Assembly (NCBI GenBank): GCA_033239125.1
Contig: BSWB01000008.1
Coordinates: 15,406,001 to 15,470,000, forward strand
DNA length: 64,000 bases
Source: Fagopyrum homotropicum
Lineage: Eukaryota; Streptophyta; Magnoliopsida; Caryophyllales; Polygonaceae
Direction of reading: 5' to 3'
Of this stretch, positions 45,867 through 56,970 are shown in pieces (the first letter of the stretch is position 1; each line of letters begins with the position of its first letter). The notes beneath the pieces were generated by a model. The model made no database searches, was not told where the DNA came from, and worked only from the letters and a program-made list of their open reading frames with translations. Made by a program: the position numbers and the translations under genes.

Positions 45867-48132
45867 TGTAACACCCCGAATCCGCAGGACTCGGAGTGCC
45901 AAATTGAGCTAGGATCTCACAATGGATACTGACCCTAGCCTAACAGCAAGTTCACTGAACCTTACAACATGATACTGACATATACTACCTCCGATCAAAA
46001 ATAACTGTCATTTTAGCCTTTGACACAATTTTTAAGAAAAATATTAAATAACATAGATTTTGTAAATTTTTTCTAAATCTTATCACATATTTAATATTCA
46101 ACCTTCTTTTAAACCAATAAGAAAGATTTTAAAACTAAAATTAATCATTTACACCAATTTTCAAGAACATTTCTTATAATTATTGTTCATTTATTGGCCT
46201 AGAAAACTTAAAACGACAGATAATTTTGATCAAATTTCTAATGCTAAAACGACACTTATTTTTGATCGGAGGGAGTATAAAACAAATACATAAAACAGTA
46301 TAAATTGTACGACCCAAAGGTAAAACAACAACATAGCCGAGTATATAAACAACATCCTCACACAGGAGGTACAAAATGTCATCCTCACGCAGGAGGGAAA
46401 CACAACAAACCCAAACCAACCACCTAATGTACGAGAGTCCTCGGCCTGCCACCCTGCCAGATTACTCAACAGCGCCTAACCTGTAAACATCTACAACACG
46501 GTACAAAACCGTTAGTTAACCATACATATATGAGGTAATGCATAAGCACAAACACAATCATGAAAGATAAACACATCAGCATGCTATCACACATTTACCC
46601 ATTTTATCATCTTTATATAGTGGTAATTCACTCAAATCGTATATATATCCATAGATGAAGATATGTGACACGAGGACCGATAAGTCCTCGCCTTTGAGCC
46701 TGCTAGCCATCTGGAGTGGAATCGGTCACACAACCTGTGTACCCTATGGGAGTGGTGTTGTGCCCTCCCCGTATACCAGGTCTGGCCTGACTCAAGAGAA
46801 CCTCTCAGACTCCACGGCGGGATGAAAGGAAAAGGTTATCACAGCCACGCATACGGCGCAATCAATAAAACATAAGTCGGTATAAACGACATCTCATGCT
46901 ATCATAGCAACATATAATACACACATCACTCATGCAAACACCCAATATAGGGATGATAGCTAAGTAAGTCCTACGGACTTACCTCAACCTCGTACACAAC
47001 TCAAACACAATCAACCAGAACCAACCTCCAATCGTAAGAGAGGGGCACTGCCTAATAACAAGGCATAAAGATATATCAACCTCTATTCATCAAAGGGGTC
47101 ACACCTAGACCCAAAGGGATCCATAGGGATCATACTCAACCTCACAACCTCAACCAACAACAACCTAAGTCCTTAAAGCCGTACGAGGCATAAACCGATC
47201 ATAACCTCAACTAAACACATCCTCACACATCTAGCACGATCCTATACACTCACACTAGGAAAGGAGGGAACAAAGGCGCCCTAATGAAGGCCTAGAAGCA
47301 AAAAACACCTACAGAACCAAGTGAAACACCAACATGGTGCAGGTGGCCGCAGGGGCGGCTAGAAGATGGCGCAGGGGCGGCTCACTGCTAGCGCAGGGGC
47401 GGTCCAGAGATGGTACAAGGGCGGCTGGTGTGGAGACACAGCACTTTAGCTCCTTAACTCCTTTCTTCGATTCCTTCACTTTTTCTTCGTCCAACACACA
47501 TACATACAGAAACATACATACAGAACACCATCGAAGATCTAACTTAAGGTTGGAACAATTAAGGTTGGAACAAGATCTAACTTAAGGGATCAAAGCTAGG
47601 CTAAGGAAAGAGGGAAAAGATGAGGGAAAGAAGAAGGAAAGAGGAGAAACCATAGAAGCTTACCAAGCCAAGCTTAACTCAAAGCAGAACACCATCCCAA
47701 AACCTCAAGGCTGGTTATCAACAAGCACAGCAGCAACAACCATCAGCAACAGTAAGTAAAGCCAACAAGGATCTCTCACAAACTCAATCAAGCTCAAAGA
47801 AGATCAAGATGATCCAAGGAAGAAGAGAGGAAAAGATAAAGTACGTAGGGAGAGAGAGATGGGGCTGAAGATACATAACCCTCATCAGAAGGAAATGAGG
47901 AGAAGCTTATAAAAGAAAGAGGGGTCTAAAAGCAAAGCTCGGGTCAAAGAAGACGGCTGCATCCCACCGCAAACTGTAGGGGCGGATAGCCTGGCCTCTT
48001 GGACGCTCACAGAACCACAGGGGCGGCCAGCCAGGGGCGCAGGGGCGGACCACTGCAGCTGCAAGGAAGAAAGGCAGCTGCGTCTCAACTGAAGCGCAGG
48101 TGCGGGATCTCTCGAAGACTAAGGCTCTTACA
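45867..48132 (-). repeat. TekF 3' LTR (2266 bp including a MITE)
   Basis: Minus orientation: starts TGTAAGAGCC at 48132 and ends GTGTTACA at 45867. GC-rich motif clusters lie at about 47339-47425 and 47975-48105, on either side of a TATAAAAG-like site near 47908. Strongly similar to 60394-62321. Confidence 0.92.
45985..46275. mobile_element. Stowaway-like MITE (291 bp)
   Basis: Terminal inverted repeats CTACCTCCGATCAAAAATAA (left) and CTCCCTCCGATCAAAAATAA (right, reverse complement), flanked by TA on both sides. The sister LTR of TekF lacks it at about 60471. The CTCCCTCCG terminus and TA duplication are Stowaway/Tc1-mariner hallmarks. No coding capacity. Confidence 0.93.
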
Positions 48133-48169
48133 TCTCACCTCCCTAAAAACAAGTTTCGTCCCGAAACTT
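48133..48169 (-). promoter_or_regulatory. TekF pre-LTR hairpin and polypurine tract
   Basis: On the minus strand, AAGTTTCG-GGA-CGAAACTT (48169-48151), then TTTTTAGGGAGGTGAGA up to 48133. The hairpin ends 18 nt before the LTR, as in TekC. Confidence 0.8.
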
Positions 48170-48329
48170 GCAACATCCCAAAGTTTCTCGGACCCATAAC
48201 CCGAGGTATGATTCTCACTCTCTGTATCGGAGGTATCACATCTCCGTTTAAAAGATCACATCCTATAACAATCTATAACCTCAAACATCAACATGTAGGG
48301 ATCATCAACTCCAGAAAACAGGGCCATAA

Positions 48330-48700
48330 CGCTACCCAAAGGCGTAGAGGAATCACATCTCTTGCCATACCACATCACAAGGCATAGAGGAAGCACATCT
48401 CCAGCGAAAACATATCACAGGCATAAAGGAAATACGTCTCTAGCCAACCATACCACAGGCATAGAGGAAATACGTCTCTACCCAAACTATAAACATATAT
48501 ATCACATGGAGGAATCACATCTCCACTGAAACTATGTCCATCAAGGTAGAATGGAGGAAAGAACCATCTCCAGCTAAATCCTAATCACACCCAAATAGCA
48601 TGGAGGAAAGAACAATCTCCAGCCATAAATATAAAACATACTCAGATAGCATGGAGGAAATAATCATCTCCAGCTATGACATACATCACGCTAGCACATC
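48330..48700 (-). repeat. Degenerate tandem repeats downstream of TekF pol
   Basis: Six or more units of roughly 50-65 bp with CATGGAGGAA and CATCTCCAGC words (plus-strand reading). Inverse of the TekC array at 18125-18345. Confidence 0.7.
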
Positions 48701-48799
48701 AAGATCTACTAAGATCATAAATCACATCACAACTAGCATGAAAATACATCAAGCCATATAAGCACATAAGCACAACATTCATCAAAATAGCACTAAGGT

Positions 48800-49850
48800 C
48801 TACTCGTGCTCCCACAGATGGATATGTCCTGACATAATTCTGGATAGTTCCTTAGGATACTATCCTCAGTCTTTCACATGATCTCTTTAGGTCCTCATCT
48901 TGACCACGATATCCTCAATATGGGAATGTCGTTCGAATGCAAGCGTCTCATATCTCATTCGAAGAATGTAATCAAATGCTCAACAAAGGTGTGGTTGGGC
49001 TGAACCACCAAATCATCATAACTCAAAAAGTGTCTCAAATCTGGTATATACTTCCTCAATTGAGACATATGAAACACTGGTGAATATCCTTTGACCTCTA
49101 GGCAAAGCTAAACATCATGCTGCCTTTACAATATTGATCAAAATCTCAAGTAAACCGACATATTAGAAACTTAGTTTCCCTTTTTTGCCAACACATCTGA
49201 CATTTCACAGCGGAGATACTCTCAGCCGAACGTGAACCCTCACTTGAACTTTAGAAGTCAACGCCTCTCATTTGCATATTATATTTGGCGACTTTATACA
49301 TCCAACATTCTTTCTCTAATCAGCGTTACTTGAACTATAAAATCCTGAATCTGATCAGGTGTTATTGCACTAATACCACTAGGTCAATTCTAGCATAAAG
49401 GTATACAACATCTATGTCTATATATTGCCTCATAGGGCCATCCCAAAATGATGCACATCCATCATTGTCATATAATAAACTCATTAATGGGAGGTAATCT
49501 AACCATCCATGCTTCTAATCCAACTTACAACTCCTAATAGATCCTCAAGGTCTAGATGGTCCTCTCTAATTGACCATCTTTTTAGGGTGAAACGTAGTCA
49601 TGAAGTATAAACTCGTCCCCAAAGCAGTCTGTATCTGCTGCCCAAAATCTTAAGTAAAATATCCATCTTGATCAAAGATGATCGTTCTCGTACACCATGG
49701 AGTCTCATTATCTGTCTAGTGTACTCCTCAACCAAAACATTTTCTGGCCATGTCTTTCTGATACGAATGAAACGTACGGTTTCATTAATCTGTCATCAAC
49801 AATTCAGGTACATCAAAACTCCTACTGAGCCTCAATCCCATCACAAGATC
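48800..49850 (-). pseudogene. pol: TekF pol, C-terminal part (integrase to chromodomain remnant)
   Basis: Continuation of the integrase region cut by CrmG. Next to the junction the minus strand reads the AGGAGTTTTGATG stretch equivalent to the RSRSFDA motif of TekC. Further left it resembles TekC's integrase C-terminus and chromodomain in nucleotide order but has frequent stops and no long frame. Confidence 0.7.
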
Positions 49851-50647
49851 TGATGCGCCCTTGGATGTCCCTTTCACGTTAACCGTAGACGAGGAGGATG
49901 AGGCTCTTAGGGTTCGCTTAGATGAACCGCTCACCCGATCCCGAGCAAAGGCCATTGCTCGAGCCACCGGCTCCATCATTGCCCGCACCACTTCTTCACT
50001 TGGTTCCATTACCGGCATGTCGTGTCTCTACACCACCATGGCATAGGCTACCGGTTCCGTTAGCGGCATGTGCCGTCTTTCCGACTCCATGGCATGAAGC
50101 TAGCTTATTTTCGGACTATATTTTCATGTTTTCCTTTTTATGTAATAAAAGGGATATTCCGTATAAGAATATTCCCTTTTGATCTTATCCTTTTTAGGTT
50201 TTGATCTTATCCTTTTTAGGTTTTCCCTTTTGGGCTTTTCTTCATGTATTTTTGTTTGGCCCGTTGGCCCATAGGTAGGCAAGACTCTTTATATAAGAGA
50301 TATCTTGTCTCACTTATTTTTGATGTTCAATATTACTAAGTTTTGAGAAGAACTTTCTCCTACTTAGCTTGGGCATTAAAATCTCTCTTCTATCTCTCAA
50401 ATTTCTTCCTTGGATCTCATCATTGATCCAAGAAATCCATATTCGAGGATTCTTCTTAAGAATCGACCTTCGATCCACACAAAAAGGCTTATTCGATCTC
50501 TCTAGATCGAACTAACCTTTGTTTCTTCATCGCTTCCGCCCCTTTGGATCTGAAACGATACAACACTGCACAAAGAATCAAGGAGTAGTTGGAGTTTTGC
50601 TTGATCTAGATCCGGAGTTATCCTTGGTTATCTCCAAGGACGCATCA
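49851..50647 (+). repeat. CrmG 5' LTR
   Basis: Starts TGATGCGCCC, TATATAAG at 50290-50297, ends GCATCA. It contains a 24-bp tandem duplication around 50177-50222 (GATCTTATCCTTTTTAGG words). The first 190 bp remain open in the pol tail frame (GPLTRSRAK-like). Confidence 0.94.
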
Positions 50648-50650
50648 AAT

Positions 50651-50662
50651 TGGTATCAGAGC
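50651..50662 (+). promoter_or_regulatory. CrmG primer binding site (initiator tRNA-Met)
   Basis: TGGTATCAGAGC, three bases after the LTR. Confidence 0.92.
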
Positions 50663-51459
50663 AAAGGGATCAAAGCTAAGTTCTCTTTACTCTTGTTTTT
50701 TGTGCGTTATTATCTTCAACCTCTTTAGCCTTTTGTTCATGATGTTCTTCGTTTGTTCATGATGTTCTTCATTTGTTCTTCATGATCTTCATGTTGTTCA
50801 TCATGTTGTTCATCATGTTCATCCATTTTCCTTAAATTTTTTTTTCTTTTCCGTGTTTAATTCAAACAAAAAGTACAAAAATAGGAGATATTTGGTTTGC
50901 CATCAAACCATTTATCAAACCCGTCTTTTTCTTAAACCGACCCAATCCGACAATTTTGTTAATTAATTTCACCAAATCTCTTGGGGTATTTTTGTTAACG
51001 AAAAGTTCGGATATCTCGCATTTGATATTTCAAGAAAAGCAAAAACAAAAAAAAAAACTCTTCATCAATACGGATTTGTGTTCAAAAAAAAACAAAAAAA
51101 ACATGTTGCTCAAAACGTTTCAAAGAAACGAAACACACAAAGTGAAAAGACGTCCGGCAAACCGGTCCATCCGAAAAATTGGATTTTACAAAACGGTCAA
51201 AGACCAAAAGCAAGCAAAGCTTGCCGAGTGAACAATCCGTCCATCTTCTGTCTCTCCATTTTCTTACATACGTTTGCAAAATATCACTTGTTTATTTGTG
51301 TGTAATTGGTTCAATTTTGTTGGATTTGCCTTTCTTACCTAACCGCCAAACGGCCTTCCCCAAAGTAGAACCCGATAACGCACTTCAACTTGGGTAAAGT
51401 TGACTTAACTTGTCACCTTGCTCATTTGATTGCTTGCAATTGTGTGCTGATCTGGAGCA
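50663..51459 (+). other. CrmG leader
   Basis: About 800 bp of A/T-rich, repeat-like sequence (GTTCATGATGTTCTTC words near 50735-50825) and poly-A runs. I see no convincing ORF. Confidence 0.6.
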
Positions 51460-52543
51460 ATGACTAACGTTGAAATAGAAACTTCTCAATGAACCTTTGG
51501 CTCAAGAAACTGCTTCGTTGTCCCTCGAAAATGACTCCATAAGGCGAGAATTGGAAGCTTTGAAGGCACAACAAAAGTTTGATGCCTTGACCCAAAAAAA
51601 TATTGCCTTGAAAAAAGAGCTAGAAGCTCTTAAGGCACAACGGCTTGCCCAACGTCCCACCCGAAAATATCCGCTTGAGACCGTGGCCAATGCTTCCACA
51701 TCCGATGCACAACGGAAAGGCAAGGGAATTTTAGGAGCCGGACCATCAAACGTTACCCGACTTGCGTCTGTCATTGAATGCCATAGTCCCTTACCTCTTG
51801 ACTGAAATGGGTCCCATGAAGAAGAGGAGGAATTCCCCGACCCGCCTCCGGATGCCTTGCCCATAGTCGATACGGATAATCGACACCAATATTATGACCA
51901 TCAACATCAACGGTATGTCCCTTCTTCACCTCCACCGAGTGTGCCCCGCACCGACCATCAAACCCGGGAAAGAGCCTAGGTACCGTCCCAACTCGACCAA
52001 CAATCATGGTCGTGAGAATGATCGTGCCGAACGTCGTCGCCAACGGTCCACCCGGCAACCGAGGACCCTTGACTTTGATGAATACGATGACCAAAACAAC
52101 TTCAACGAGTTCTCCAGTGATGAGTCCGATTTAGAACGGGTAGTACATGACCATCCGTGGCACCCACCCGTCATAGACCCTTATGATCGTGCCACTGCCC
52201 CGCCCAAACCCCTACCGAGCTCGTAGGGAAGATAAGGTTAAGTTTCCTATCTTTCATGGTGAGTATGATCCGTGTGTTTTTCTTGATTGGGTGCAGGATA
52301 TGAAACGAGCATTAAAACATTGTCATTACGAGGAGAAATATGAGAAAATCGAGGCGGCAACTCTATACTTTGAATGAGATGCCAAATCTTGGTGGAACCA
52401 GTTTGAGTTCACCCGTGAGAGGCGAGGATGGGCACCGATTGAGACCTTTGAGCAATTGATCTATTGCATGACCAAGAAATACGTGGCCGAGGACTTTAAG
52501 AATGATATGCGGTTGCAAATTGCCGAGTTCAAACAAGTGTAGC
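51460..52543 (+). pseudogene. gag: CrmG gag
   Basis: ATG at 51460 stops after ten codons. The frame resumes at about 51490 with a Leu/Glu/Lys coiled coil (RRELEALKAQ repeated), then a disordered Arg/Asp-rich part. The Gag core from about 52230 reads KFPIFHGEYDPCVFLDWVQDM and WWNQFEFTRERRGWAP. A TGA lies at 52377-52379. The Gag core is joined abruptly at about 52540 to a zinc knuckle that has lost its first Cys (KCSGFGHVQRDC), implying an internal deletion between capsid and knuckle. Confidence 0.85.
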
Positions 52544-55500
52544 GGTTTTGGTCATGTCCAACGTGATTGTCCAAACACCAAACGGGTCTTGTTTGCCGAC
52601 CCAGCGTATTTCGTGGACGAAGATGATCAACAAGACAGTGGTATCATTATTGAGGATGACCAAGACACCGACCCACATTTTGGCATAGAACCATGTGACG
52701 ACGAGCTTGCATGCGCCCCGGCACAACCCGGTAAATTCGCTCTTGTTTCTCGTCGTATTTTGGCTATTAAAGAGCTTATTCCTATTGATCAACGCGAGAA
52801 TCTCTTCCACTCTCGTTGCTTGGTCAATAATACGAGCCTTTCTCTCATCATTGACGGGGGATCTGGTTGTAATATTGTCAACGAACGAGTGGTAAAACAC
52901 TTCAAGTTGCCTACGACCCCCCACCCCACACCTTACGGACTACAATGGATTTCCGATACGGCATGTGACACCGTCACACAACAAGCTTGGGTGACGTTTT
53001 CTATTGGCGCCTATGTTGATAAGGTCCTTTGTGATGTTATCAAGATGGACGCCACACATGTCCTATTAGGAAGACCATGGCAATTCGACCGTCGAACATT
53101 TCATGATGGTTATCTTAACCAGTACATGTTCCAATATAATGGAAAATGGGTCACACTTTTGCCTATGACTCCGCACGAAATTTTGGTTAACTATGCGGAA
53201 CGGAAGACGCAACAAGTTATAGATGAGTCCGCTAAGGCACCGGCAATATCGGACCTTCGGAGTCCCGATGTTGTAGGTGCTAGTACTTCCAAATCCCGGA
53301 ACACCTCCCCTCTTGTCCATGCTACGGAGGCCAAAGGTAGTAAAGGTCGCATCGTTCCTACGAGCGCACCTTTACCACCTTCGGACCCCGTAATTCAAGG
53401 ACGGTGTGAGCCGAGGATACTCTTAGCTCGCCGGCATGATTTGCAACCGGTCATGGAAGGCAAATTCCCATGTTTCTTACTTGTTCCGTTTTGTTTATCT
53501 ACTTCTCATGACCTGAGTAATGTGCCACACGAGGTGTCTTTGTTGTTGTCCGAATTTCAGGATATTATACCCAAAGACCTTCCACCCGGCTTACCACCAA
53601 TCCGAGGGATTAAACACCAAATTGACTTTGTGCCCGGTGCTTCCTTGCCAAACCGTGCCGCATACCGAGCAAGTCCGGAAGAGATGAAGGAGCTACAACG
53701 TCAAGTGCAAGAGCTCCTAGACCGGGGATATGTGCGTGAATCCTTATCACCATGTGCCGTCCCGGTAATCTTATTACCAAAGAAAGATGGATCATGGCGG
53801 ATGTGTGTTGATTGTCGTGCCATCAACCAAATCACCGTCAAACACCGCCATCCGATCCCGCGCCTTGATGACATGTTGGATGAGCTCCATGGCGCCACCA
53901 TCTTCTCCAAAATTGATCCCTGGAGCGGTTACCACCAAATCCGGATGGCCGAAAGTGACGAGTGGAAGACGACGTTCAAAACGAAGTATGGACTCTATGA
54001 ATGGCTTGTCATGCCATTTGGACTCTCCAACGCCCCGTCCACCTTCATGCGCCTCATGAACCATGTCTTGCGCCGATTCTTGGGTACATTTATTGTTGTT
54101 TATTTTGATGATATTTTGGTGTTTAGTACGTCTTTCGAGGATCACATCGGGCACCTTCGCCAAGTGCTCGAGTGCCTTAGACAAGAGCAGATGTATGTCA
54201 ACTTTGAAAAATGCGTCTTTTGCTCGGACACCACCATCTTTCTTAGCTATGTCGTGTCTAAGGACGACTACGAGTAGACGAATCTAAAGTTCGTGCTATT
54301 CGGGAGTGGCCTATTCCTACTACGGTCACCATGGTCTGAGCCTTTCTCGGCTTAGCGGGTTTCTACCGACGCTTTGTCAAGGACTTTAGCACGGTAGCGG
54401 CACCGCTCTATGAGCTCACTACCAAGGGTGTCACATTTGAGTGGCGTGATATCCATGCCCGAGCGTTTGATGCGCTCAAAGACCGCCTTTGTAATGCACC
54501 ATTACTCCAACTCCCAAACTTTTCCAAAACTTTCGAGGTGGAATGTGATACATCAAATGTGGGCATTGGAGGAGTTCTCTTACAAGAGACTCGTCCAATT
54601 GACTACTTTAGTGAAAAACTTTCCGGTCCCTCGCTCAACTACCCTACATATGACAAGGAACTATATGCTCTAGTTCGTTGTCTTAAGACATGGCAACATT
54701 ACTTGTGGCCGAAGGAGTTCGTGATTCATTCGGATCATGCGGCTCTTTCGTATCTCAAGAGTCAAACAAATCTAAGTCGGCGCCATGCTAGTTGGGTAGA
54801 GTTTTTAGAGACCTTTCCTTATGTCATTCGGCATAAAAAAGGAAAGGAGAATGTGGTAGCCGATGCCCTTTCTCGCCGCTATGGCCTCCTTGTGTATATG
54901 GATGCCAAGATACATGGTTTTGCTCTTATCAAAGAGTTATATACCACAGATCTTGACTTCAAGGACATATGGGCACAATGCCTCGACCTCCGAGAGCACG
55001 AGTCTTTCTTTATTAACGATGGCTATCTTTTCCGAGCGGGAAAACTTTGCATTCCGCGCTCATCTATACGCTATTTGTTGGTCAAGGAAGCTCATGAGGG
55101 ACGTGGTCATTTCGGTGCTACCAAGATCCTTTCCGCTCTCCAAGAGCATTTCTTTTGGCCCCGGATGCGTATGCATGTGACACGGTTTTGCAAGGGTTGC
55201 ATCACATGTCATCATGCAAAGTCACGCCAAGGTCCGGATGGAATGTACTCTCCTTTGCCTATATCAATGGGACCTTGAGAGGATCTATCCATGGACTTTG
55301 TGGTAGGGTTGCCTATGTCAAAACGAGGCAAAGACTCCATTTTCGTGGTAGTCGATCGCTTCTCCAAAATGGCTCATTTCATTGCATGTAAAAGCGCCCA
55401 AAATGCTAGTGAAGTTGCCACCTTGTTCTTTGACAATGCGGTGCGTTTACATGGGATACCACATTCCATCGTTAGCGATCGGGACGTGAAATTCGTAAGT

Positions 55501-56257
55501 CAATTTTGGAGAACTTTATGGGAAAAACTTGGAACCAACTTGTTATTTCAAGTAGTTATCACCCCAAACCGATGGTCAAACGGAGGTGACCAATCGAACT
55601 CTTGGTGCTCTACTTAGAGCCACCACTAGGACCAACCCACGTAGGTGGGAGGACTTACTTTCTATTGTGGAGTTTTCGTATAACAGGTCTAGGCACACGG
55701 TAACTAAATTTTCCCCATTTGAAGTTGCCTATGGCCTTAATCCACACACACCGTTGGACTTCACTCCCCGCCCGCTCAAGGACGGAGAACACATCATCGC
55801 CGGGAACCGAGCTGCCCAAATCATTGAGCCTCATGAGCGGACTAGGACACAACTTAAACGTCGTGCCGCCCAACTTTCCGGACAACGCAACAAGGGCCGC
55901 CACGACGTCTCTTTTGAGCCCGGTGATCTTGTTTGGCTCCACCTAAGGAAGGAGCTTTTTCCAACTCGTCGCATGAGCAAGCTCTCGGACCGTGGTGATG
56001 GCCCATTCCGCATCTTAGCCCTTCATGGCCCGAATGCATACAAGTTAGAGCTCCCGGATTCCTACGGAGTACACCCGACGTTCAACGTCAAGGACCTTTC
56101 CCCTTATGTTGAGCCCCTCTTTGACGATGGTGAAACGGGGACGTTCCACAGCCAAGATGGGGGGGGGACTGATGTGGCCTTGGATTTCCATTTCACGTTG
56201 ACCGTAGACGAGGAGGACGAGGCTCTTAGGGTTCGCTCAGATGGACCGCTCACCTGA
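52530..56257 (+). pseudogene. pol: CrmG protease, RT, RNase H, integrase; tail enters the LTR
   Basis: Protease has IIDGGSGCNIV near 52848-52880 and the LLGRPWQFDRR motif near 53065. The RT frame is open to 54277 with the active site Y-F-D-D near 54104-54116. A frameshift follows, then RNase H (VECDTSNVGIGGVL, VADALSRR) at 54538-54890. Integrase has an HHCC finger (GRGHFGATK, CKGCITCHHAK) and D-D-E catalytic words (SMDFVVGLP, IVSDRDVKF), with a TGA near 55277 and a frameshift near 55570. The final frame 55586-56257 holds LVWLHLRKELFP and RGDGPF. It crosses the PPT and ends 88 nt inside the 3' LTR at a TGA where the 5' LTR has CGA. Confidence 0.9.
56134..56169 (+). promoter_or_regulatory. CrmG pre-LTR hairpin and polypurine tract
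   Basis: AACG-GGGA-CGTT (56134-56145), then AAGATGGGGGGGGGAC (56154-56169) directly before the LTR. The tract is translated as D-G-G-G-T within the pol frame. Confidence 0.7.
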
Positions 56258-56965
56258 TCCCGAGCTAAGGCCATTGCTCGAGTCACCGGCTCCATCATCG
56301 CCCGCACCACTTCTTCACTTGGTTCCATTACCGGCATGCCGTGTCTCTACACCACCATGGCATAGGCTACCAGTTCCGTTAGCCGCATGTCCCATCTTTC
56401 CGACTCCATGGCATGAAGCTAACTTATTTTCGGACTATATTTTCATGTTTTCCTTTTTATGTAATAAAAAGGATATTTCGTATAAGAATATTCCCTTTTA
56501 ATCTTATCCTTTTTAGGTTTTAATCTTATCCTTTTAGGTTTTCCCTTTTGGGCTTTTCTTCATGTACTTTTGTTTGGTCCGTTGGCCCATAGGTAGGCAA
56601 GACTCTCTATATAAGAGATATCTTGCCTCACTTATTTTTGATGTTCAATATTACTAAGTTTTGAGAAGAATTTCCTCCTACTTAGCTTGGGCATCAAAAT
56701 CTCTCTTCTATCTCTCAAATTTCTTCCTTGGATCTCATCTTTGATCCAAGAAATCCATATTCGAGGATTCTTCTTAAGAACCAACCTTCGATCCACACAA
56801 AAAGGCTTATTCGATCTCTCTAGATCGAACTAACCTTTGTTTCTTCATCGCTTCCGCCCCTTTGGATCTGAAACGATACAACGCTGCACAAAGAATCAAG
56901 GAGTAGTTGGAGTTTTGCTTTATCTAGATCCGGAGTTATCCGTGGTTACCTCCAAGGATGCATCA
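56170..56965 (+). repeat. CrmG 3' LTR
   Basis: Starts TGATGTGGCC and ends GCATCA, followed by AGATC. TATATAAG is at 56608-56615. Confidence 0.94.
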
Positions 56966-56970
56966 AGATC

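Larger units (their letters stand above)
49851..56965 (+). mobile_element. CrmG: chromovirus of CRM/Reina type, inserted in TekF
   Basis: 7115-bp element with target duplication AGATC (49846-49850, 56966-56970), LTRs of 797 and 796 bp, a tRNA-Met PBS, one gag-pol region and a G-rich PPT. The integrase C-terminal frame runs into the 3' LTR, with an R-S-D-G-P-L-T tail. The RGDGPF and GVHPTFNVKDLSPY motifs point to the CRM/Reina group; the exact clade needs a phylogeny. LTR differences are concentrated at the LTR start. Confidence 0.92.
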
